From CAVQKZ01 sp963837325 (GTDB lineage: Bacteria > Actinomycetota > Actinomycetes > Mycobacteriales > Jatrophihabitantaceae): a DNA stretch of 64,000 nt. Numbering within the stretch: the first letter of the stretch is position 1; each line of letters opens with the position of its first letter. Under the pieces are notes generated by a model. It had not been told where the DNA came from. It did not search any database and worked only from the letters and a program-made list of their open reading frames with translations. The DNA lies in the NCBI GenBank assembly GCA_963837325.1, contig CAWIMV010000002.1:558001-622000 (forward strand). The letters run 5' to 3'. Positions 50,624 to 57,861 of the stretch are shown piece after piece. A program made the position numbers and the translations under genes.

Positions 50624-52546
50624 GTGAGACCCACCGATATCGCCCACCTGACCACGCTCGGTGCACCGACGCTGTCCCCTGACGGCCGGTTCGCCGTCGT
50701 CGCGGCGACCCGTCCGGACCTGGACGAGAACGAGTACCGCAGCCAGCTCTGGATCGTCCCGACCGACGGTTCCAGCCCGCCACGCCGGCTGACCCACGGC
50801 ACGCGGGACTCGGCCCCGCGGTACTCCCCCGACGGGCGCTGGCTGGCGTTCCTGCGCGCGGAGGCCGAGGGCAAGCCGCAGTTGTACGTGCTGCCGTCCG
50901 ACGGCGGTGAGGCTCGCCGACTGACCGACCTCGCTGGGGGCGCCGGCGCGCCGGTCTGGGCGCCGGATTCGGCCATCATCGCGTTCAGCGCGCGCGTGCC
51001 CGAGGCCGGCCGCTACGGCCAGGACAAGGACGTCACCCCCGACAAGGAGCCGCCCCGCCGCATTACCGGGCTGCAATACCGCTTGGACAACATCGGTTTC
51101 CTCATCGACGAGCGCGAGCACGTCTTCGTGGTCGAACTCGGCGAGCCCGACGCCGAGCCGACGCCGCGGCAGATCACCGACGGCGACTTCGAGGATTCCG
51201 ACGTCACGTGGAGCCCGGACGGTTCCTGGCTGGCCTTCACGTCGGCCCGCCACGATCGCCGCGAACATGACCTGGTCCGCGACGTGTTCCTGATCCGCCC
51301 GGACGGCTCGCGGTTGCGCCGGATCACCGACGAATCGCTCGGGTTGAGCAAGCCGGCGTTCACGCCCGACGGCGCGACCGTCCTCGTGCTGGGCGAGGAC
51401 CCCGGTCCGCATGGCGGGCAGTGGTTTGCGAAGAACATTGGCCTGTTCGCGATCGACGTCGACGCGCCGGGGCGCCCGCGTCGCCTCACCGACGAACAGA
51501 CCTACCACCTCGCGGCTGACCGCGTACTCGTCGACGCTGATCGGGCCGTCGTCACCGCAGAGAATCGCGGCGCGGTGGATCTGCTCACCGTGCCGCTCGA
51601 CGGGTCCGCGCCCACAGTGCTCGCGGCCGGACGACGCCAGATCCTCGGCGCCGACATCGCGAACGGCATCACCGTCGTCACGTTCACCGACGCGGCCACG
51701 TCCGGTGAGGTGGCCGCCGTGCGCGACGGCGAGCTGAAGGTGCTCTCCGACTTCGGCGCCGGCCTGCGCGAGCATGCTCCGCCGCTGCCGATGACGGAGT
51801 TGACCGCAGCGGCGCCCGACGGCTCCCCGGTGCACGGCTTCCTGGTCGGGCCCGACGGTGCCGGCCCGCATCCGGTGTTGCTGATGATCCACGGCGGCCC
51901 GTTCACCCAGTACGGCTGGACCCCGTTCGACGAGGCCCAGGTCTACGCCGGGGCGGGGTACGCCGTCGTCTACGGCAACCCACGCGGTTCCTCCGGATAC
52001 GGGCAGGCGCACGGCGAGTACATCCGGGGTGACGTCGGCGAGCGCTCCATGCCCGACTTGCTCGCACTGCTCGACGCGGCCGTGGCCCGTCCCGAACTCG
52101 ACGGCGATCGGGTCGGCGTGCTCGGTGGTTCGCACGGTGGCTACATGACCAGTTGGCTGGTCGGGCACAGCGACCGCTTCCGCGCCGCGGTCAGCGAGCG
52201 GGCGGTCAACGCCATCGACAGCTTCGTCGGGTCCAGCGACATCGGCTGGGGCTTCGCCCACGACCTGTACGCCGCAGACGACCTGGCAGAGCAGCGCCGC
52301 CAGAGCCCACTGACCTATGCCGATGCCATCGGCACGCCACTGCTGATCGTCCATTCCGAGCAGGACTGGCGCTGCCCGCTCGAGCAGGCCCAGCGACTGT
52401 ACGTCGCGCTGCGCAAGCGCGACGCCACCGTCGAGATGTTGTTGATGCCGGGCGAGGGGCATGAGATGTCGCGCTCGGGTTTGCCCAGCCACCGGGTCGC
52501 GCGCTTCGACGCGATCCTCGACTGGTTCGACCGCTACCTGCGCTGA
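50624..52546 (+). CDS. S9-family serine peptidase (acylaminoacyl-peptidase-like)
   Basis: 640 residues. Beta-propeller part with repeated PDGRW/PDGSW blades over about residues 10-380, then an alpha/beta-hydrolase domain. Triad: Ser in LGGSHGGYMTSW (about 503), Asp in SEQDWRCP (about 582) and His in GEGHEM (about 612). Also HGGPFTQYG and NPRGSSGYG (oxyanion region). Cytoplasmic peptidase of S9C type. It differs from the paralogue at 46.2-48.2 kb in its propeller; both flank moeA and the Rpf-like gene. The GTG at 50624 is the start. Confidence 0.92.
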   Translation: MRPTDIAHLTTLGAPTLSPDGRFAVVAATRPDLDENEYRSQLWIVPTDGSSPPRRLTHGTRDSAPRYSPDGRWLAFLRAEAEGKPQLYVLPSDGGEARRLTDLAGGAGAPVWAPDSAIIAFSARVPEAGRYGQDKDVTPDKEPPRRITGLQYRLDNIGFLIDEREHVFVVELGEPDAEPTPRQITDGDFEDSDVTWSPDGSWLAFTSARHDRREHDLVRDVFLIRPDGSRLRRITDESLGLSKPAFTPDGATVLVLGEDPGPHGGQWFAKNIGLFAIDVDAPGRPRRLTDEQTYHLAADRVLVDADRAVVTAENRGAVDLLTVPLDGSAPTVLAAGRRQILGADIANGITVVTFTDAATSGEVAAVRDGELKVLSDFGAGLREHAPPLPMTELTAAAPDGSPVHGFLVGPDGAGPHPVLLMIHGGPFTQYGWTPFDEAQVYAGAGYAVVYGNPRGSSGYGQAHGEYIRGDVGERSMPDLLALLDAAVARPELDGDRVGVLGGSHGGYMTSWLVGHSDRFRAAVSERAVNAIDSFVGSSDIGWGFAHDLYAADDLAEQRRQSPLTYADAIGTPLLIVHSEQDWRCPLEQAQRLYVALRKRDATVEMLLMPGEGHEMSRSGLPSHRVARFDAILDWFDRYLR

Positions 52547-52552
52547 GACGAG

Positions 52553-52645
52553 GTGATCGAGAGCGGCCGCCACATGGCTGAACAGGCGCCGAAACAGTTG
52601 GCCCACGAGCTGGCCCGGTTCCTCGCGGCCGGTCGGCCCCGATAA
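52553..52645 (+). pseudogene. Possible 3' remnant of an alpha/beta-hydrolase gene
   Basis: A 30-codon open stretch (GTG 52553 to TAA) encodes IESGRHMAEQAPKQLAHELA then RFLAA, which looks like the C-terminal helix of an alpha/beta hydrolase after its catalytic His. It directly follows the S9 peptidase stop in the same frame and has no upstream coding partner. Too short to be sure; it may be chance. Confidence 0.3.
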
Positions 52646-52687
52646 AATCGAGGAAACCACTCGCCGACCGACGAGGAGACGGGGCCG

Positions 52688-53224
52688 ATGACGGAGCGTA
52701 AGCCGCCGACGGTGTCCTTCCCCGACTGGGTCGAGAACCAGATCCGTACCGCCGAACGCGCGGGCGCGTTCAAGAACCTGCCCGGTGCCGGCAAACCCAT
52801 TCCCGACATCGACCGTCCCAAGGACGACCTGGACTGGGTCGCCAACCTGCTGCGACGCGAGCAGGTCGACGTCGCCAGCGTGTTGCCCCCGGCGCTCGCG
52901 CTGGCGAAGGAGGTCGAGGTGCTGCCGGAGCGGCTGGCCAAACTGCGCTCGGAAGCCGACGTCCGCGACACCATCGAAGACCTCAACGATCGGATCCGGC
53001 AGGCCCAGCGCCAGCCGCAGGTCGGCCCCCCGTTCCGGGTGCGCGCGGTGAACGTCGCCGCCACCGTCGAGCAGTGGCGTGTGGAGCGGGCGGCGCGCGC
53101 CGCGGCCACCCCTGCGCAGCCGACGGAGCCACCGGCCCGGCCCGCGCCCGAACGGCGAATGCGACGCACCTGGTTGGCCCGTCGGAAGGCGCGTAGGCGT
53201 GATCTGCGCGCGCCGTCTGCCTAG
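52688..53224 (+). CDS. DUF1992 (DnaJ-C28-like conserved domain) protein
   Basis: 178 residues. The DUF1992 core is clear: FPDWVENQIRTAERAGAFKN, LPGAGKPIP and WVANLLRREQ in the N-terminal 70 residues. A charged helical part follows, with an Arg-rich C-terminus (RRTWLARRKARRRDLR) that could bind nucleic acid or membrane. Homologues (DNAJC28 domain, YhdN-like) are uncharacterised. ATG 52688 has a GAGGAG-type leader (acgaggagacggggccg). No J-domain is present. Confidence 0.85.
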   Translation: MTERKPPTVSFPDWVENQIRTAERAGAFKNLPGAGKPIPDIDRPKDDLDWVANLLRREQVDVASVLPPALALAKEVEVLPERLAKLRSEADVRDTIEDLNDRIRQAQRQPQVGPPFRVRAVNVAATVEQWRVERAARAAATPAQPTEPPARPAPERRMRRTWLARRKARRRDLRAPSA

Positions 53225-53280
53225 ACTCTGGGCACGGCTCGAGCGTCGGCACGGCGCGTCGACGTCGGGAGGAGATGGCG

Positions 53281-53574
53281 ATGACGGACTCCGATGAACA
53301 GGCATCGAGTACGGGTGACAGCGCGATGGACACCGGCAGCGAAGCGGGCGCGGCGGGTGACCATCTGGCCGACCTGGCGCTGACGCCGGACGAGCTTGCG
53401 CTGCTGGCCCAATTGCAGCAGCCCGCAGCCGACGTCGTGCAGCCGGTCGAGGAGTCGCCCGCCGCTGCCGCTGCGGCTGACGACGACGCGCCGATGGCCG
53501 TACCGGGCGAGAACGCCGAGCCGGCCGACGACCCGCTCGACGTGCATTTCACCAACCCAGGCGATCAACACTGA
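53281..53574 (+). CDS. Small acidic Ala-rich hypothetical protein
   Basis: About 97 residues, strongly acidic, rich in Ala/Asp/Glu, probably disordered except a short helical stretch LADLALTPDELALLAQLQQP. It ends DDPLDVHFTNPGDQH. The GGGAGGAG ribosome-binding site favours ATG 53281 over the ATG two codons earlier. It is not recognised; coding status rests on ribosome-binding site and codon periodicity. Confidence 0.5.
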   Translation: MTDSDEQASSTGDSAMDTGSEAGAAGDHLADLALTPDELALLAQLQQPAADVVQPVEESPAAAAAADDDAPMAVPGENAEPADDPLDVHFTNPGDQH

Positions 53575-53638
53575 CCCTCAGTGACCAAACCGCGGCTTCA
53601 CTCGCCGCGCCGTTACCGAGCTGGGGTAGGTACTTATC

Positions 53639-54064
53639 GTGAATTTGACATCGTCCGGAAGCGCTTGGGCGTGGCCAGACGTGCGTTCCCGCCAGGTCCA
53701 GTTGGCGCTCGCGGCGGTATTTGTGGCGCTAGCCGCTGCCGCGGTGGTTGGTGCTGTCGCGGGCGGGCCTTGGCGCTGGTCGCTGTTCTGGTGGGGCGTC
53801 GCAATCGGAGTAGTCGGCATCGCGCACAACGAACTCGTCAGGCGACTGGGTCTGCGCCTGAATGCGATACCGCGCGACCGGCGGATTCGAGTCGCCGGGC
53901 GGCGCTGGAGCAACTCGCTCATGTGGTTGGCCCTCGGGCCCCTGGTTGGAGGTCTGGCCGCCGCCTGGGACCTGCCCTGGGTCGACGTGGCTGTCGGTGT
54001 GTACGCCGCCGTCGTATGGGTCTCGGCGCTGGTCGTGCTGTTCTTCGTCTCTCGGCGCCAGTAA
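53639..54064 (+). CDS. Small membrane protein, 141 residues
   Basis: Four hydrophobic helices in two hairpins (LALAAVFVALAAAAVVGAVA; WSLFWWGVAIGVVGIA; SLMWLALGPLVGGLAAAW; VAVGVYAAVVWVSALVVLFF) with a charged loop NELVRRLGLRLNAIPRDRR between, and a short basic tail SRRQ. No motif is recognised. It overlaps a longer open frame in another phase, but its hydrophobicity pattern marks it as the real gene. It lies 68 bp before the exonuclease gene in the same direction. Confidence 0.65.
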   Translation: MNLTSSGSAWAWPDVRSRQVQLALAAVFVALAAAAVVGAVAGGPWRWSLFWWGVAIGVVGIAHNELVRRLGLRLNAIPRDRRIRVAGRRWSNSLMWLALGPLVGGLAAAWDLPWVDVAVGVYAAVVWVSALVVLFFVSRRQ

Positions 54065-54132
54065 CCGCGATTGGGTCAAACTGGGTCGGCCAGGCAGCGC
54101 ACAATGTCGGGCTGGTTTGGCAGAGTAGAGGC

Positions 54133-55155
54133 GTGCAGCGTCCGGTCGTCCTCGCCGTGGACGGCAATTCCCTCGTCCACCGCAGCTTCCACTCCCACGC
54201 CCAGTCCGGCCAGCCGCTCTGGGCAGTGCGGGGGCTGCTCACCCAACTCGTCGCCGCGGTCGACCGTATCCGGCCGACCGCCGTTGTCATCGGCTTCGAC
54301 GACACCGACCGTTCGGTGCGCCGCGAGCGGTGGCCGAGTTACAAGGCCAACCGGATCGACAAGCTGGAAACCCTCGTCGAGCAGCTGGCCGACGCCGTCG
54401 AGGTCATGCGCGAACTGGGCGTTGCGGTGGTGGTCCCGGCCGGCCTCGAGGCCGACGACGTGCTCGCGTCGGCCGCCGCGTTGTCCAGAGACGGCACCGC
54501 CACCACCGTGATCGTCACCTCTGACCGCGACGCGTTCGCGTTGATCGACGAGCACACCGCCGTGCTGCGGATCATCAATGGTGGTGTCGACGCCTCGCCG
54601 CTGATGACCGGAGCGCGACTGGTCACGCTCCTGGGCATCAAGCCTTCGCAGTACCGCGACCTCGCCGCGCTGCGCGGCGACCCGTCCGACAACCTGCCTG
54701 GCGTGCGCGGCATCGGCCCGCACCACGCCGCGCGGCTGCTGGCCGAGTTCGGCAGCGCGGCCGCGGCCTTCGACGACCTCGACGGCGTGCGCAAGCGGTT
54801 GGGCGCGGGCGTGGCCAGCCGCCTGGCCGACCCCGCGGCCCGGGCGGCGTGGGAATTGAATTGTCAAGTGATGGCCATGCGCGACGACGTCCCGCTCGGC
54901 ATCGACCTTGGCGGCGGCACCGGAGTCTTGCCGCTGGCGGCAACCGTGGTCGACGGCGTGTTCCGGGCCCGGAACTTGATGTGGTCGGTCGCCCAGGCGG
55001 TGCGCGTGCTCTGCGACTGTGAGCCGCCGGCGCCCGAGCCAGCCAAGGCCGTGCTGCCGTCCTGGGTCGCCTCCCCGCCGGTCGGCCGCGGCCCGGTCCG
55101 GCCCCCGAAGCTCGTCGCCCGTCGGCCGGCCGCCGATCAGCTGGTGCTGTTCTGA
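54133..55155 (+). CDS. 5'-3' exonuclease (PolI N-terminal-like, FEN family)
   Basis: About 340 residues from GTG 54133. It begins RPVVLAVDGNSLVHRSFHSH, then IGFDDTDRSVRRERWPSYKA with metal-binding acids, EADDVLASAA, and TSDRDAFALID. The helix-hairpin-helix LRGDPSDNLPGVRGIGPHHA is near residue 185. This is the Pol I 5'-nuclease/FEN fold without a polymerase domain. It removes 5' flaps or RNA primers. The C-terminal ~40 residues are Pro-rich. The last residues, DQLVLF, resemble a beta-clamp-binding peptide (QLxLF), which would tether it to the replication clamp (inference). Confidence 0.9.
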   Translation: MQRPVVLAVDGNSLVHRSFHSHAQSGQPLWAVRGLLTQLVAAVDRIRPTAVVIGFDDTDRSVRRERWPSYKANRIDKLETLVEQLADAVEVMRELGVAVVVPAGLEADDVLASAAALSRDGTATTVIVTSDRDAFALIDEHTAVLRIINGGVDASPLMTGARLVTLLGIKPSQYRDLAALRGDPSDNLPGVRGIGPHHAARLLAEFGSAAAAFDDLDGVRKRLGAGVASRLADPAARAAWELNCQVMAMRDDVPLGIDLGGGTGVLPLAATVVDGVFRARNLMWSVAQAVRVLCDCEPPAPEPAKAVLPSWVASPPVGRGPVRPPKLVARRPAADQLVLF

Positions 55156-55193
55156 GCCGCCGCGCTCGGCCCTGTCGGGTTCGCGCCGGCGAC

Positions 55194-55565
55194 CTACCAC
55201 CGCTGGACGAGGTGTTCGCGCCCTGACGGCGGCTCATATCGTTCGGGCCAGAAATCAGTGATGCGGCTGATCAGGCCGTCGTCGAACTCGAAGAAAGCCA
55301 TCGCATCGTCGGTGCTGTCGCCCAGGCGCCACTCGAACCACACGACGCCATGGTCCTCGTCGGCGATGATCACTTTGGATCGCAGGTGCCAGTCGCCCGG
55401 ATACTCCTGGTTGAACTGCAGGTAGCGCTCGCGTCCGCGGATGCGCTCTCGCGTCTGCGGGATCTCGTACACCACGTCGGGAGCCAGCAGCGCGGCCCAG
55501 GACGGCCAGTCGCGTGCTTCCAACGTGGTGATGAAGCGCTCGACGATTGCGCGATGCTCAGCCAC
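55194..55565 (-). CDS. SnoaL-like / NTF2-fold protein
   Basis: About 123 residues from GTG 55565. Typical NTF2-like start EHRAIVERFITTLEARDW and core LLAPDVVYEIPQTRERIRG, then DEDHGVVWFEWRLG and DGLISRITDFWPERYEPP. The family includes polyketide cyclases, isomerases and simple binding proteins; no catalytic assignment is possible. A large nested palindrome lies just upstream, between this gene and the PrmC-like gene. Confidence 0.82.
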   Translation of the reverse strand: MAEHRAIVERFITTLEARDWPSWAALLAPDVVYEIPQTRERIRGRERYLQFNQEYPGDWHLRSKVIIADEDHGVVWFEWRLGDSTDDAMAFFEFDDGLISRITDFWPERYEPPSGREHLVQRW

Positions 55566-55605
55566 GCTCGCACGATAACCGCACCGACCGACACCCCCTC
55601 GCCCC

Positions 55606-55677
55606 GTTGAGTGACGTACTTCCTTGATCAGAGACGGCAAAATCGCCGTCTCTGATCATCGCGATACGTCACTCAAC
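55606..55677. repeat. Nested double palindrome overlapping the methyltransferase stop
   Basis: Outer perfect 13-bp arms GTTGAGTGACGTA (55606-55618) and TACGTCACTCAAC (55665-55677) enclose a second perfect 14-bp hairpin TGATCAGAGACGGC (55625-55638) / GCCGTCTCTGATCA (55645-55658) with a 6-nt loop. CCCC and GGGG further extend the outer stem. The right outer arm contains the stop codon of the methyltransferase gene. It may serve as its terminator. Confidence 0.9.
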
Positions 55678-56509
55678 AGGGGCCGGGGCGGCGGGAGGGG
55701 GCGGTGCCGATGACGACGGCGGCATCGGCGTCGGCCGAATAGGCCGTCCGCGGCGTCAGCCCCGCGCGGGCGAAGATCTCGACCGCCACCGCGGCCTGCT
55801 GCTCGCTCGTCTCGATCAGTAGGTGGCCACCGGGTGCCAACCACTGCGGGGCCTCGGCCGCCACGCGGCGGTGCACGTCGAGTCCGTCGGCGCCACCGTC
55901 GAGTGCGAATCGCGGCTCGTGCAGCCGGGCCTCCGGCGGCATCAGTTCGATCGCCTCGCTAGGAACATAGGGCGCGTTCGCGACCAGGATGTCGACCCGA
56001 CCTCGAATCGCGGCGGGCAGCGGCTGGTAGAGGTCGCCGGTGTAGAGGTGGGCCGCCGGGAGGTTGCGGCGCGCGCACTGCACCGCGGCCGGGTCGACGT
56101 CTGCGGCGAACAGCTCGATCCCGTTGCCGGCCGCGGTCAGCGCGGCACCGATCGCGCCGCAGCCGCAGCACAGGTCGACGACAACCGCGTGCGGCGGGGA
56201 CAGGGCGGCCGCCTGCCGGACGAGGAATTCGGTGCGGCGCCGCGGGACGAATACGCCGGGGTCGACATCCACCCGCAGGCCGCAGAACTCGGCCCAGCCG
56301 AGGACGTGTTCGAGCGGCACGCCGGCCACTCGGCGCTCGACCAGCGCGGCGAGGTCGGCCGCGGTGGTCGCCGCCGACATGAGCAAGGCCGCTTCGTCTT
56401 CGGCGAAGACGCAACCGGCGCTGCGCAGCGCTCGGACGACGTCGGCCTCGGCGCACGATGACAAGGAAGGCAACGGCCTTTCCGGCTCAGGGACGAGAGG
56501 ATCGGGCAC
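55673..56509 (-). CDS. PrmC/HemK-like putative protein N5-glutamine methyltransferase
   Basis: 278 residues. SAM-binding motif I VVVDLCCGCGAIGAAL, then ELFAADVDPAAVQCARRNL and the catalytic tetrapeptide as NAPY (VANAPYVPSEAIELMP, near residue 178) rather than NPPY of PrmC. This variant fits the PrmC-related family of unknown target. N-terminal helices (residues 1-90) resemble the PrmC recognition domain. The stop lies inside a palindromic element, so the C-terminus (SRRPGPC) may have been reshaped by it. GTG start at 56509, divergent from the ArsR gene with 39 bp between the start codons. Confidence 0.85.
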   Translation of the reverse strand: MPDPLVPEPERPLPSLSSCAEADVVRALRSAGCVFAEDEAALLMSAATTAADLAALVERRVAGVPLEHVLGWAEFCGLRVDVDPGVFVPRRRTEFLVRQAAALSPPHAVVVDLCCGCGAIGAALTAAGNGIELFAADVDPAAVQCARRNLPAAHLYTGDLYQPLPAAIRGRVDILVANAPYVPSEAIELMPPEARLHEPRFALDGGADGLDVHRRVAAEAPQWLAPGGHLLIETSEQQAAVAVEIFARAGLTPRTAYSADADAAVVIGTAPSRRPGPC

Positions 56510-56513
56510 CAGC

Positions 56514-56541
56514 TTGACACATGTCTATATAGGAATATGAT
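56514..56541 (+). promoter_or_regulatory. Promoter of ArsR-SRPBCC module 1
   Basis: Consensus -35 TTGACA (56514-56519), a 16-bp spacer, and -10 TATGAT (56536-56541). The expected transcription start, 7-8 bases on, falls on the ATG at 56549, so the transcript is probably leaderless. The AT-rich spacer TCTATATAGGAATATGATC is a likely site for the ArsR product. Confidence 0.7.
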
Positions 56542-56548
56542 CGCGGGC

Positions 56549-56905
56549 ATGGCTCGAGCGGCAACGACGGCGGACGCATTCAACGCGGTGGCCGAACCGC
56601 GGCGTCGGCAGATCCTCGATCTGCTGGCCAGCGGAGAGCGGCCGGTGAACGACCTGGTCAACCAGCTCGGCCTGGCTCAACCGCTGGTGTCCAAGCACCT
56701 GCGCGTGCTGCGCCAAGTCGGGCTGGTCAGCGTGCGAGACGACGGTCGGCATCGGGTGTACCGGCTCGACGGGCGTCCCCTGAAATCCATCCACGACTGG
56801 GTCCAGCAGCACGAGCAGGCGTGGACGGAGCGCTTCGAGCGGCTCGACGACGTCTTGGTCGAACTCAAGGAACAGGAGCGAGGGGATGACAGCAATGCCG
56901 ACTAG
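56549..56905 (+). CDS. ArsR-family transcriptional regulator (module 1)
   Basis: About 118 residues, winged helix-turn-helix: FNAVAEPRRRQILDLLASGE, VNDLVNQLGLAQPLVSKHLR (recognition helix), then VRDDGRHRVYRLDGRPLKSI. No metal-binding Cys are present, as in the ArsR subgroup that pairs with SRPBCC proteins. Start ATG 56549 is chosen over the ATG at 56537 because the latter lies inside the -10 box. It overlaps the SRPBCC gene by 20 bp and probably represses its own promoter. The ligand is unknown. Confidence 0.9.
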   Translation: MARAATTADAFNAVAEPRRRQILDLLASGERPVNDLVNQLGLAQPLVSKHLRVLRQVGLVSVRDDGRHRVYRLDGRPLKSIHDWVQQHEQAWTERFERLDDVLVELKEQERGDDSNAD

Positions 56906-57374
56906 CGGCCCGGCGGTGGTCAGCCTGCCGGCGGACAACCAGATCCTGATCACCCGGGAATTCGCCGCGCCGAAGCACCTGGTCTACCGGGCCTGGACGA
57001 CTCCGGAACTGATCAAGCGATGGTGGAGCGGCAATCGGGGCGAGGTCACCAGTGCCGAGGTCGACCTGCGGGTGGGCGGCACCTGGCGTTACGTGATGAC
57101 GGCGACCGGCGGATTCGAGGTCGCGTTCCACGGCGAGTACCGCGAGATCATCCCCAACGAGCGGCTGGTCTCGACCGAGGTGTTCGAGGGCATGCCCGAC
57201 GCCCAAGTGCTGGACACGCTCACCCTCACCGAGCGGGACGGACGGACGACGCTCCGCATCCTCGTGGAGCACGACAGCCAGCAGTCGCGTGACACCCACA
57301 TCGACTACGGGATGGAAGCGGGCATGCAGGAGGCGATGGACCACCTCGAACAGGTCGCGGCTTCCCTCGCTTGA
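56886..57374 (+). CDS. SRPBCC (AHSA1/START-like) domain protein (module 1)
   Basis: 162 residues. AHSA1-type fold: ITREFAAPKHLVYRAWTTPE, then KRWWSG, DLRVGGTWRYVM, FHGEYREIIPNERLVSTEVF and HDSQQSRDTHIDYGMEAGMQ. SRPBCC proteins have a deep hydrophobic ligand pocket; function in ArsR pairs is unknown. ATG 56886 lies within the end of the ArsR gene with GAGCGAGGGG before it. A decayed reductase gene follows. Confidence 0.88.
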   Translation: MTAMPTSGPAVVSLPADNQILITREFAAPKHLVYRAWTTPELIKRWWSGNRGEVTSAEVDLRVGGTWRYVMTATGGFEVAFHGEYREIIPNERLVSTEVFEGMPDAQVLDTLTLTERDGRTTLRILVEHDSQQSRDTHIDYGMEAGMQEAMDHLEQVAASLA

Positions 57375-57402
57375 GCATCTCGATTCGTAAAGGAGCGCGG
57401 CC

Positions 57403-57851
57403 ATGGGAAAGGTCATTGCCGCGATGTCGCTGGACGGCTTCGTCGCCGACCGGGCGGATGCCGTCGGCCCGCTGTTCGACTGGTAACAACAACGGCGACG
57501 TCGAAGTCGTCGGCGCCGGTTCGACCTCATCGACGGCTGGGCAGGTCGACCGACTGGTCCCACCCCGACGCGCCGTACACCTTCGTCACCGAGGGTTTGC
57601 CCAGCGCCATTGCCCAGGCCCGGGCCTATGCCGGCGACCGCGACCTGGCACTGACCGCCGGCAACCTCACCGGCCAGGCCCTGCGCGCCGGACTGGTCGA
57701 CGAGCTGGCCGTCGACCTGGTCCCCGTGGTCTTCGGCACCGGCGTGCGGTTCTTCGGTGACTATGCCGGCGATCAGATCCTGCTCGACAACCCGACCATC
57801 GTCCAAGGTGATCGGGTCACCCACCTGCGATACCGCGTCCAGAAGGACTGA
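57403..57851 (+). pseudogene. Decayed dihydrofolate reductase-family (RibD C-terminal) gene
   Basis: ATG 57403 has GGAG and starts a typical protein, MGKVIAAMSLDGFVADRADA, but reaches TAA at 57484. Removing one A in TGGTAACAAC restores WYNNGDVEV, the expected continuation. Further on, pieces RFDLIDGW, then DWSHPDAPYTFVTEGL to TAGNLTGQALRAGLVDELAV and DLVPVVFGTGVRFFGDYAG survive in a different frame to the end at 57851. About 45 residues of the middle are missing in two gaps, so it is not a simple sequence error. It sits downstream of the SRPBCC gene and probably belonged to that operon. Confidence 0.9.
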
Positions 57852-57861
57852 CCCCCACGCC

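Noticed and set aside
50609..53305. 898-codon open frame on the minus strand opposite the S9 peptidase and DUF1992 genes
   Set aside because: Antisense shadow of well-supported genes; no recognisable protein features.
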